From contig CAJTOM010000102.1 of assembly GCA_910577915.1 (NCBI GenBank), positions 1-5,568 of the forward strand: DNA of 5,568 bases, read 5' to 3'. This document shows, piece after piece, positions 1 to 5,340 of this stretch (the stretch's first letter is position 1; the number at the start of each line of letters is the position of its first letter). The notes below the pieces were generated by a model. The model ran no database searches. It had not been told where the DNA came from and was given only the letters and a program-made list of their open reading frames with translations. This DNA comes from an uncultured Oscillospiraceae bacterium (GTDB lineage: Bacteria; Bacillota; Clostridia; Oscillospirales; Oscillospiraceae). The position numbers and the translations under genes were made by a program.

Positions 1-757
1 TTCCCTTGGGAGAGCTGCCGCTGTTCTCCACCTGAATCTCCTGTTCAAACACTTTTTCCAAATCAAACACATTGCCATAAGGGACGCCCTTCCGGCTGTA
101 GGGCTTCATGGGTATGGGGATCTGGGCCTGCAGCCCCTTCAGCCTCTCCCAATACTGCGGGAGAAACTGATAAATCGCTTTCAGTTCTTTCCGATTCTTA
201 TTTTTACAGCACCAGCAGGACACCCTGTCCAGGATGTCATACAGCCGGATACCGTTCTCCTCCCAGAAAAATCCCCGCGCATAGCAGTACGCCAGACAGT
301 CCGCCTCCGTCATCCCCGCTTCGGCCAGGGGCGAACACTTGGGGGCCTCCAGCCGTTCCAGCCGTTCCGGCTCGTCCAGGGCGATGCCCACATAGTGGAC
401 TTTCGCATCCAGAGCCACGCCATCCAGGGAGCGGGTCTTGAGCTTGGTTCCCCAGCGGCAGGGGCCGCCGCACCAGCCATATCCCAGGTGGAAGCCGTTC
501 TTTTTGGAGTCAACTGGCCTGTCCAGCATATTGTATAAAAACGGGACACCCGGCTTCACCTCAGTGAACCGGATGCCCCTCTGCTCCAAGACCGGCTTGA
601 TCCGGTCCCGGATATGATAAATGCAGTCAAATTCCATTTCCGAATTGTAAAAGATCACTTCGTCCAATGGCATTTTCTTTTCCAGTAACAGCAGTAACAT
701 GGCTAACGAGTCCTTGCCGAAGCTCACGCTGGCGTAAAATGCCACTCTGCGTTTCAC
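1..757 (-). CDS. PAPS reductase-family PP-loop protein, C-terminus off window
   Basis: The 252 visible codons run off the left edge with no stop. Near the N-terminus is a PP-loop, SFGKDS (residues 12-17), in the context VAFYASVSFGKDSLAML, the ATP-pyrophosphatase signature of the PAPS reductase/adenylyltransferase superfamily. Two cysteine clusters follow: CGGPCRWGTKLK (Cys96, Cys100) and SCWCC (Cys181, 183, 184), an arrangement typical of mobile-element members of the family and possibly metal binding. True PAPS reductases serve sulfate assimilation; relatives on phages and conjugative elements are largely uncharacterised, and some PP-loop relatives (DndC) act in DNA sulfur modification. The substrate cannot be told here. 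I chose the GTG at 757-755 (VKRRVAFY, initiating as Met) because an AAGGGAG purine run sits just upstream, although its spacing is short; a GTG four codons later is the alternative. It is the only gene preceded by a long, highly structured interval. Family assignment is firm, function is not. Confidence 0.88.
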   Translation of the reverse strand, partial: MKRRVAFYASVSFGKDSLAMLLLLLEKKMPLDEVIFYNSEMEFDCIYHIRDRIKPVLEQRGIRFTEVKPGVPFLYNMLDRPVDSKKNGFHLGYGWCGGPCRWGTKLKTRSLDGVALDAKVHYVGIALDEPERLERLEAPKCSPLAEAGMTEADCLAYCYARGFFWEENGIRLYDILDRVSCWCCKNKNRKELKAIYQFLPQYWERLKGLQAQIPIPMKPYSRKGVPYGNVFDLEKVFEQEIQVENSGSSPKG

Positions 758-827
758 GCTCCCTTCTGCGGCTCCGCCGCCGATCTTCCGCCCACAGGCG
801 GCATAGGGGACAGGGGGAGTTCCCCCT

Positions 828-863
828 GCAAGCGCGCAAAATGTACATTTGCGCTATGCTTGC
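828..863. repeat. nested hairpin around a 12-nt palindrome
   Basis: The outer arms GCAAGC (828-833) and GCTTGC (858-863) are perfect complements. Inside them GCGC (834-837) pairs with GCGC (851-854), and the core AAATGTACATTT (839-850) is a perfect palindrome. One extra A at 838 and a TAT at 855-857 are the only bulges. Such a palindromic core could be a protein-binding site as DNA or the apex of an RNA hairpin. It directly abuts the next stem at 864. Confidence 0.75.
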
Positions 864-892
864 GCCCTCACCGCCCAGGGGGCGGTGAGGGC
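864..892. repeat. 13-bp perfect stem-loop
   Basis: Thirteen bases at 864-876 (GCCCTCACCGCCC) are the exact reverse complement of 880-892, separated by a 3-nt loop (AGG). This is the strongest hairpin in the window. No poly-T follows on either strand, which argues against an intrinsic terminator. Confidence 0.85.
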
Positions 893-1008
893 CTTGGCCC
901 CGCCATCGGCGGGGCGGCTTTCTAAGCGGTAGCGTGATTGAATTGGCGGGCGGAGCCCGTTCTCTCAGCAAAAATCTCGCTTCAACCATAACGCCTCCAT
1001 TCCAAGCA

Positions 1009-1086
1009 AGGGTGTTATGTACTGACACCCTCGTCAAATAAAAACCCCCATTTGAGGACAGGCAGGGTGTCAATACATAACCCCCT
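1009..1086. repeat. 23-nt inverted arms, 21 of 23 matching, around a 32-nt core
   Basis: The arm at 1009-1031 and the reverse complement of 1064-1086 agree at 21 of 23 positions; both begin AGGGTGT or its equivalent and end CCCT. The left arm can also fold on itself (AGGGTGT 1009-1015 with ACACCCT 1025-1031). The core contains a CAAAT/ATTTG inverted pair flanking an A5C5 run. No target-site duplication is obvious at the edges. It could be a small MITE-like insertion, a regulatory hairpin downstream of the 551-residue gene, or a protein-binding site. Confidence 0.7.
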
Positions 1087-1092
1087 GCCTGT
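1058..1092 (-). other. 10-bp perfect hairpin just after a stop codon; possible attenuator
   Basis: Bases 1058-1067 (ACAGGCAGGG) are an exact reverse complement of 1083-1092, with a 15-nt loop. In the direction of transcription it forms 4 nt after the TAG of the 551-residue gene. Its left stem and loop share bases with the right arm of the 1009-1086 inverted repeat, so the two folds are mutually exclusive. A GGGGGTTTTTATTT stretch follows on the transcribed strand about 10 nt later, too far for a classic terminator. Transcription attenuation is inference. Confidence 0.5.
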
Positions 1093-1096
1093 TGTC

Positions 1097-2752
1097 CTAC
1101 CGCTCCGGGGACTTCCTGTGTCTGGGCTTCTGCCGCTGTGCTTCGTCCAGCCCCGGCTCGTTGTATTGGGCCAGCTCCGCCATGAGCGAGGAGGCCAGTC
1201 TCTGGACGGCGGCGTTGTCTGAAAAGGTGGCGCCAAATCCGGCAACAGCCAGCGCCATCTGATTTGCGCCGCGTGTCCCTTCTTTTTGGAGGTACTTGAT
1301 GATCTCCGCAATCTGTCCGCCGTGGGCCTCGGCATCCGTGGGAAGCGGGTAGCACTCATGCAGCAACGCACAGTATTGAGCGGCGATCCTGCCCGGTGTG
1401 CTGGAAGCGAAGTGTGGATTTTCCCACTCTGCAAAGGGAATGGCAGACAGCAGTTGACGGTCCCCATCCACTCGCTCCCACACACGCACCCGGTCAAAGC
1501 CGATCTCGCGGGAGACCTGGGCCAGAATATCCATGACCGCAGGATCGTCCCGGAGGCGTTCCGACCGGGTGAAGTCGGTGACAAGGTAGTTCTCCCCCTG
1601 ACGCACATGGAGGATGTCGGCGGCACTCATGCCGTCCGCACTTTCCAGGCCCAGGGTCAGGCGGGCGGGGGGCTGGCCATCCGGGCTGGGTTCTGCGGCC
1701 TCGTTGTTATAAGGTTCACTCCGCAGTTCGTCAAACCGGGCTTTTGCCGCTTCAAAAGAAGGGAAATGTTCCAGCGGACTGCGGTTTTCTGCGTTGTCCG
1801 CCCAGGTTTTCAGGTCTGCGATGATGTAGAAGCCCCACCCGCTGCCGTCACCCTGCGGTACTTCCCGCACAGGTCCGGCCTGCTCCTGCGTAAGCTGTTC
1901 TCCAGACAGAGGCCGGAGACAGTCCATGTGCGTGGCGGTCCAGATGGCGTTGTTGGTGAGCTGCCTCTGCCACGCCCCTACGCTGGGCGCCCATCGGAAG
2001 CCGCCATGCCGCATGGCCGAGCAGGTATCCCGGTCAGGCTTCTCGTGGAAGAACACCTGGAGCCGGTTCGCCTGCAGGTCCATTTTCACTTCGCCGCCCT
2101 CGAAAGACCAGCCCTCGAATTCCGTTTCCTTTTTGGCAGACAACTCCTCGATCCGCTTCTTCGTCTGGCGGATGTTGGCGTTGTTGTTCGTCAGGAGATA
2201 GCTCTCGTAGGGATGGGGATCAGCCCGCCAGCTCCGGGCCATGGCCGCTTTCCGCCGCTCCACTTCATCTGGGGTGAGCTGAGGACAGCCATCCAGGGTC
2301 TTGTGCTTCCGGTAGTAGGCGTTGACCGCTTTCATCCGCTCCTGTTCCTGCTCCAGCCCTGCCAGCTTCGACTTCAGCTTCTGCACAGCCTCCGGGTCGT
2401 CGGCGCTGATGCCGCCCCTGCCTGTGCCGCGGATCTTGTCCAGCAGGCCCTGGATCTGCCGCCACTCCGCCATGTTGGTGTCTGCGGCCCGATTCTGTTT
2501 CTCCTTTTGGCGGACAGGGAAATTGCTTCCGCCAGCGATCAGGATGGACGGCACACGGGCGGTGATAGCGTAGCCTTGATTCATATTCTCCGCCAGCCTG
2601 CGGGCGTAGGTGTCCAGCAGACGGTCTATCTTCTCATGGTGGATGGGGTCCACCATCCGCTTCTGCTGCTCCGCGATCTCGGCGGCCTTATCCACCGCCT
2701 GCCGGTAGGATGCTGTGGCGCTCCCCGGCACATAGTCGGAGAAGCTGATCAT
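1097..2752 (-). CDS. mobile-element accessory protein with GFRWAPxxGAWQRQL motif, function unknown
   Basis: The 551-residue soluble protein shows no signal peptide or membrane segment. Residues 1-210 are mostly charged and helical, with coiled-coil character around 120-150 and 165-210. Residues 228-266 carry RLQVFFHEKPD...GFRWAPSVGAWQRQL, a motif recurring in mobile-element proteins (DUF3560-like context). Residues 307-430 (WGFYIIADLKTW ... ARLTLGLES ... AADILHVRQGENYLVTDF) resemble segments seen in large polyvalent proteins of Firmicutes elements; this is from memory, not a search. The tail ends RHRKSPER. The first ATG in frame is at 2752, but the frame stays open for 16 more codons upstream, reading IKYYPINEELARRAKG, behind a well-placed GGAGG at 2810-2814. 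The ancestral start was probably there and is now ATC. If AUC is used, the protein is 567 residues. No enzymatic motif is seen; reaction unknown. Confidence 0.85.
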   Translation of the reverse strand: MISFSDYVPGSATASYRQAVDKAAEIAEQQKRMVDPIHHEKIDRLLDTYARRLAENMNQGYAITARVPSILIAGGSNFPVRQKEKQNRAADTNMAEWRQIQGLLDKIRGTGRGGISADDPEAVQKLKSKLAGLEQEQERMKAVNAYYRKHKTLDGCPQLTPDEVERRKAAMARSWRADPHPYESYLLTNNNANIRQTKKRIEELSAKKETEFEGWSFEGGEVKMDLQANRLQVFFHEKPDRDTCSAMRHGGFRWAPSVGAWQRQLTNNAIWTATHMDCLRPLSGEQLTQEQAGPVREVPQGDGSGWGFYIIADLKTWADNAENRSPLEHFPSFEAAKARFDELRSEPYNNEAAEPSPDGQPPARLTLGLESADGMSAADILHVRQGENYLVTDFTRSERLRDDPAVMDILAQVSREIGFDRVRVWERVDGDRQLLSAIPFAEWENPHFASSTPGRIAAQYCALLHECYPLPTDAEAHGGQIAEIIKYLQKEGTRGANQMALAVAGFGATFSDNAAVQRLASSLMAELAQYNEPGLDEAQRQKPRHRKSPER

Positions 2753-2797
2753 CCCTTTTGCCCTGCGGGCCAGTTCCTCATTGATGGGATAATATTT

Positions 2798-2814
2798 GAT
2801 GGTTCATCACCTCC
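2798..2814 (-). promoter_or_regulatory. strong ribosome binding site positioned on an ATC codon
   Basis: GGAGG at 2814-2810 is followed by 9 nt and then ATC at 2800-2798, in frame with the 551-residue gene. The same GGAGG plus 9-nt spacing precedes the ATG of the 100-residue gene at 3562. The only other ATG nearby (2807-2805) lies 2 nt from GGAGG, too close, and opens only a 9-codon frame. In-frame TGA at 2806-2804 rules out a start further upstream. Confidence 0.7.
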
Positions 2815-2827
2815 GGGTAATGAAAAT

Positions 2828-2863
2828 GCTGTGAAACGCGTCCCAATGAACACGCTCCACAGC
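2828..2863 (-). other. hairpin between the VapD-like gene and the 551-residue gene
   Basis: On the transcribed strand GCTGTG (2863-2858), beginning at the last base of the VapD stop codon, pairs with CACAGC (2833-2828). Inside it GCGT (2855-2852) pairs with ACGC (2841-2838) around a 10-nt loop, with an asymmetric internal loop between the two stems. The following bases are ATTTTCATT, only mildly T-rich. It could be a weak terminator or an attenuator separating the coupled upstream genes from the downstream one. Confidence 0.4.
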
Positions 2864-3258
2864 TATCGTTCCGGTACTTTTCTCTTTTTCTGCCGACCTT
2901 TTGCCACAGGCGGCGGCAGTAGTTCGGCTGGCGGTGTGTCGGAGCGCAGCAGGCCCAGAAGGCTGTGCCGCGCCCCGATGTTCGTTGCCGTGATCTCCCT
3001 GACGCAGTACCGCAGCCAGGGCAGTTCCTCCGCCATCCGCTGGGTCAGGACAGCCACATCCAACGCGGTCAGTTCCTCAGTAGAGACATACACAGAATAC
3101 TGCCGCCGCTCAAAGCCGTTGCTCTCCATGAACCGCTGGATATCCTTGTAGGCCCGCTTGAAAAATTGCGGGTCCCGGCCCGTTTCCTTGCGGGGATAGT
3201 GCTGTCTCAGCGCGTCCTGGCTCAGATCGAAGGTGATTTCTTTCTGGCTCATCCCCAT
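2863..3258 (-). CDS. VapD-like protein (virulence-associated protein D family), putative endoribonuclease
   Basis: The 131-residue protein aligns by eye with VapD: ITFDL at 8-12 (the conserved Asp11 of the first strand), an AYKDI helix at 36-40, GFERRQYSVYV at 48-58, and a PWLRYCVREITA segment at 80-91. VapD proteins have a ferredoxin-like, Cas2-type fold; characterised members are RNases or toxins. RNase activity here is inferred from the family. Residues 106-131 are an added proline-rich then very basic tail (KGRQKKRKVPER) not found in short VapDs. The gene starts one nucleotide after the stop of the 100-residue gene, so translation is probably coupled. ATG at 3258 was chosen because GGGGTG lies 9 nt upstream; ATG at 3252 (MSQKEITFDL) is equally possible by homology. 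No obvious antitoxin is recognised, though the preceding 100-residue protein is a positional candidate. Confidence 0.78.
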   Translation of the reverse strand: MGMSQKEITFDLSQDALRQHYPRKETGRDPQFFKRAYKDIQRFMESNGFERRQYSVYVSTEELTALDVAVLTQRMAEELPWLRYCVREITATNIGARHSLLGLLRSDTPPAELLPPPVAKGRQKKRKVPER

Positions 3259-3259
3259 G

Positions 3260-3562
3260 TTACACAGCACCCCGTGCCTTTCCGGCCTGGGCCAGCACAT
3301 CCTCCTCGCCGTCCTCATCCTGCCAGACGCAGGCGGCGGCGCAGGCCATGAACCAGTCCGAGCGCAGCAGAGACAGGATAATATCCCACATACACGCGAA
3401 GTCATCGCCGTGGCCCTTGTCCTGGAAGGACAGGGCATCGCCGTCAGCAGTGCAGGGAAGATCATGGGCGGCGAACAGGCTTTTTACCGTCCGGTGAACA
3501 TCCTCCAGCGTGTGGCCTCGCCGCTCCACGGCGGCTTTGTCAAAGGAAAATTTCACTTTCAT
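3260..3562 (-). CDS. conserved-type hypothetical protein, 100 residues
   Basis: The small acidic, soluble protein begins MKVKFSFDKAAVERRGHTLEDVH and contains an ALSFQDKGHGDDFACMWDII stretch (about 44-63) and a helix rich in Trp, Ala and Cys (about 64-80). I recognise it only as the kind of small accessory protein found in Clostridia conjugative elements; no function is known to me. Start choice is firm: GGAGG at 3576-3572 lies 9 nt before the ATG, and the ATG overlaps the stop of the preceding microprotein in ATGA. The TAA stop is one base from the VapD start. Its tight pairing with VapD makes it a positional candidate partner or antitoxin, but nothing in the sequence proves that. Confidence 0.82.
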   Translation of the reverse strand: MKVKFSFDKAAVERRGHTLEDVHRTVKSLFAAHDLPCTADGDALSFQDKGHGDDFACMWDIILSLLRSDWFMACAAACVWQDEDGEEDVLAQAGKARGAV

Positions 3563-3651
3563 TTTGCGACACCTCCTGTTGTTTGGTAGCCCACATCATA
3601 CCGCACCTTTTTGACAATATCCAGATGAATCGGCAGACAGTTATCGGTCAC
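3559..3651 (-). CDS. probable 30-residue microprotein between methyltransferase and the 100-residue gene
   Basis: A GTG start at 3651-3649 overlaps the methyltransferase TGA (GTGA). The frame stays open for exactly the intergenic interval and stops at a TGA that overlaps the next ATG (ATGA). The product reads MTDNCLPIHLDIVKKV followed by RYDVGYQTTGGVAK (GTG read as Met). The middle is amphipathic (PIHLDIVKKVRYDV); no membrane segment or known domain is seen. There is no independent strong ribosome binding site, only weak purines inside the methyltransferase 3' end, so it would rely on translational coupling. Its GGV codons double as the GGAGGTG ribosome binding site of the following gene. Thirty open codons could occur by chance; the two exact 4-nt overlaps are the main support. 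Confidence 0.55.
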   Translation of the reverse strand: MTDNCLPIHLDIVKKVRYDVGYQTTGGVAK

Positions 3652-4376
3652 GCCGCCTGGGCCAGTTCCTGGGCGATCCGCTCCCTGGCGAGGCGGGCGT
3701 ACTCGTCTGTCACCTCAATGCCGGTGGCGGTGTAGCCCTCCAGCACGGCGGCCAGGACAGTGGTGCCGGACCCGGCGAAGGGGTCCAGGATGTGCCCGCC
3801 CGGCTCGGTGATTTTCACGATGTCCCGCATGAGCTGCAGGGGCTTCTCCGTCAGGTGGATGCGGTTCTGGGGGTTGCCGTACTTGAACACCCCCGGCAGG
3901 CAGGGGACGGGGCGGTTGATGGGCATATCGCCGTTGGAGCCCCAGACGATGTACTCGGCCTGCTGGCGGAAGCGGCCCTTCTGGGGCCGGGAGTTGCCCT
4001 TGTCCCAGACAGCGGTGCCGCGCCAGATCCAGCCTGCCCACTGGAGGGCGTCGGAGGCGGCGGGGAGCTGCCGCCAGTCGATGAACATACACACCGGCGC
4101 TCCGGGCCTGCACAGCTTCCGGGCGTCCGCCAGCCACTCCGCCGCCCAGCGGGTCCAGGACCGCTGGTCCTTGGCGTCCCCCTCGAAGGGCGGGGGCGCG
4201 TGGTCCCCCATGCTGGAATACTTCTTGGCGGTGGACTTGTTCTTCTCCGCCTGGGTGCGGCCCCCGGAGGCGTAGGGCGGGTCGGTGATGACGGCGTCAA
4301 AGGTTCCAGGGGAGAAACCTCCCAGCAGCTTCAGGGCATCGCCCTGGATGATCTCCCACTTGGGATTATCGCTCAT
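3648..4376 (-). CDS. beta-class DNA (N6-adenine or N4-cytosine) methyltransferase
   Basis: The 242-residue enzyme transfers a methyl group from S-adenosylmethionine to a DNA base. Catalytic motif IV, DPPY (residues 32-35, within DAVITDPPYASGG), lies N-terminal. Motif X-like HLTEKP (174-179) and the SAM-binding motif I, DPFAGSGTT (198-206), followed by GIEV (219-222), lie C-terminal: the beta-class order. DPPY favours N6-adenine, but N4-cytosine cannot be excluded. The target-recognition part between the motifs is short. There is no adjacent restriction endonuclease, so it is an orphan, most likely protecting the element from host restriction or regulating it. ATG at 4376 was chosen over an upstream ATG because GAGG at 4387-4384 lies 7 nt before it and homologous-looking sequence starts there; it overlaps the preceding gene by 11 nt. 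Confidence 0.93.
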   Translation of the reverse strand: MSDNPKWEIIQGDALKLLGGFSPGTFDAVITDPPYASGGRTQAEKNKSTAKKYSSMGDHAPPPFEGDAKDQRSWTRWAAEWLADARKLCRPGAPVCMFIDWRQLPAASDALQWAGWIWRGTAVWDKGNSRPQKGRFRQQAEYIVWGSNGDMPINRPVPCLPGVFKYGNPQNRIHLTEKPLQLMRDIVKITEPGGHILDPFAGSGTTVLAAVLEGYTATGIEVTDEYARLARERIAQELAQAA

Positions 4377-4956
4377 ATGTGTTCCTCGCTTTCTTCTTGT
4401 TAGATTTTTGGGGTATAGCAGGCGGAGACAGCTCTGTCTCCACATACTCGCTGATGATATTGAGGGCTTTGCTGTAGTCCCCGCAGGTGGTGACGCGCTG
4501 GACCATGTGGCTGACCAGATCCCCCATGCCCGCCTCTTTCAGCAGCGAAGAGGCTTTGCCCATGACCGCAAAGATGTTGCCGTCCATTCCGATCAGGCTC
4601 ATGGTGGGCTTTTGTCTGGACGGCTGGTGCAGAAAGCCGCCCAGCCGATTGGGGACGTAGTCGGACAGCCATGTGCCGCCGTATCGGTCATGGGTCTGGA
4701 TGCGCCACATGGCGAACTTCCCAATATTCAGTTCCGCATCTCCGAAGGGAAACAGCAGACAGGTCACCCCATCGTGCCGGAAGGATACGACATTCTCTAA
4801 TTTGCCGCCGTCCAGCAGAATGCCAGCCTCGGTGAGTTCCCGGTTGATGCCGTCCACCCACTCCTGGGGATCGCCGCCGCAGCCCTGGAGGACGAGGCCC
4901 TCCTCACCCTCCATGTGCCGCAGGTCCTCTGTGTTGATCTGTTTCACATCGCTCAT
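4366..4956 (-). CDS. possible alternative product from internal start of the two-part protein
   Basis: ATG at 4956-4954 is in frame within the 324-residue gene and would give 196 residues covering only the second block. Upstream is GGAAAGGAAAAATCCC directly before the ATG, a purine-rich site with usable spacing. The alternative is a gene fusion in which only the long form is made. The sequence cannot decide between the two. Confidence 0.35.
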   Translation of the reverse strand: MSDVKQINTEDLRHMEGEEGLVLQGCGGDPQEWVDGINRELTEAGILLDGGKLENVVSFRHDGVTCLLFPFGDAELNIGKFAMWRIQTHDRYGGTWLSDYVPNRLGGFLHQPSRQKPTMSLIGMDGNIFAVMGKASSLLKEAGMGDLVSHMVQRVTTCGDYSKALNIISEYVETELSPPAIPQKSNKKKARNTYER

Positions 4957-5340
4957 GGGATTTTTCCTTTCCGTCAGATTCTCAGCCTGAACAGCGCCGC
5001 CCACGTCCTCCGGGGCCTGGGCAAGCTGCTCTTTTTCATGCAGTTCTCTGTCACGGATCTCCCACAGCATATGGCCCATCTCACCGCTGTGGTCGTAGCC
5101 GGTGATCTCGGACTCCCAATAGCCGCGCACAACCTCCAGTGGATCGTCAAATCGGAGCAGAAATTCCACGTCCTCCTCATCGCAGGCGTCCAGCAGCTCC
5201 TCATGGAGCTGCTGGGCGGCGGTGATCTCCGGGGCCATGGCAATCAGCTCAGAAACTGTTTTTTCTTGAAGAGATTCTATAAAAGCTGTGTAGTTTTCAT
5301 CCAGCCGCTTCTTCAGGGTGTCTTTCCGTTCACTGCTCAT
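4366..5340 (-). CDS. two-part mobile-element accessory protein (DUF3848-like N-terminus)
   Basis: The 324-residue soluble protein has two separable parts. Residues 1-105 (ENYTAFIESLQEKTVSELI ... DDPLEVVRGYWESEI) are acidic and helical and resemble DUF3848-type proteins; this is tentative. A low-complexity linker at 105-128 precedes Met129, which begins MSDVKQINTEDLRHMEGEEG. Residues 129-300 contain LVLQGCGGDPQEWVDGIN, VTCLLFPFGDAELNIGKFAMWR, GGTWLSDYVPNRLGGFL and LIGMDGNIFAVMGKASSLL, a block I associate with stand-alone proteins in Clostridia elements. An AAAGGA ribosome-binding-like site lies about 8 nt before the Met129 codon at 4956, so a 196-residue product may also be made. The tail is basic (NKKKARNTYER). 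The start ATG overlaps the previous stop (ATGA), with AAAGGTG just upstream. No catalytic motif is visible. Confidence 0.85.
   Translation of the reverse strand: MSSERKDTLKKRLDENYTAFIESLQEKTVSELIAMAPEITAAQQLHEELLDACDEEDVEFLLRFDDPLEVVRGYWESEITGYDHSGEMGHMLWEIRDRELHEKEQLAQAPEDVGGAVQAENLTERKNPMSDVKQINTEDLRHMEGEEGLVLQGCGGDPQEWVDGINRELTEAGILLDGGKLENVVSFRHDGVTCLLFPFGDAELNIGKFAMWRIQTHDRYGGTWLSDYVPNRLGGFLHQPSRQKPTMSLIGMDGNIFAVMGKASSLLKEAGMGDLVSHMVQRVTTCGDYSKALNIISEYVETELSPPAIPQKSNKKKARNTYER

Larger units (their letters stand above)
768..959. repeat. run of seven consecutive hairpin-forming inverted repeats
   Basis: Inverted repeats follow one another with little space between them: 768-772/776-780 (5 bp); 788-792/797-801 (5 bp); 811-818/821-828 (8 bp, 2-nt loop); 828-833/858-863 with a nested inner stem; 864-876/880-892 (13 bp, 3-nt loop); 897-904/908-915 (8 bp, 3-nt loop); 947-951/955-959 (5 bp, 3-nt loop). 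All stems listed are perfect as read, apart from the nested one, which has small bulges. The block lies in the 758-1096 interval, immediately before the ribosome binding site of the PP-loop gene. None of the stems is followed by a T-run on either strand, so they are not ordinary Rho-independent terminators. Candidates are a structured 5' leader or ncRNA, a folded-DNA site, or a composite repeat. No known RNA family is recognised. Confidence 0.75.

Noticed and set aside
864..915. Strong GC-rich hairpins considered as Rho-independent terminators.
   Set aside because: Neither strand has a T-run directly after the stems.
627..989. A minus-strand frame from an ATG at 989 with GGAGG 4 nt upstream, running through the hairpin block for 120 codons.
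   Set aside because: Its second part overlaps the first 131 nt of the well-supported PP-loop gene in a different frame, and the middle translates perfect hairpins into low-complexity Arg/Pro-rich sequence. It may be spurious, though a short leader peptide from this start cannot be excluded.
1037..1078. TTGACA on the minus strand (1073-1068) considered as a promoter -35 for the PP-loop gene.
   Set aside because: No TATAAT-like hexamer occurs 16-18 nt downstream, where the sequence is TGGGGG.
1014..1081. Inverted repeat considered as an integron attC site because its ends are GTT and AAC.
   Set aside because: In attC the outer core sites read RYYYAAC at the left and GTTRRRY at the right; here the orientation is reversed and the consensus is broken, and no cassette structure is present.
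2779..2807. ATG at 2807-2805 after GGAGG as start of a 9-codon leader peptide.
   Set aside because: It lies only 2 nt from the GGAGG core, too close for normal initiation, and the peptide has no notable content.
1286..3151. A long plus-strand open frame (621 codons) opposite the 551-residue and VapD-like genes.
   Set aside because: It is antisense to two genes with clear family features and ribosome binding sites, spans their intergenic gap, and its translation shows no recognisable domain; long antisense frames are common in GC-rich DNA.
3792..4403. Plus-strand open frames opposite the methyltransferase.
   Set aside because: The opposite strand encodes all methyltransferase motifs in order; the plus-strand translation is Gly/Ala/Pro/Val-rich without motifs.
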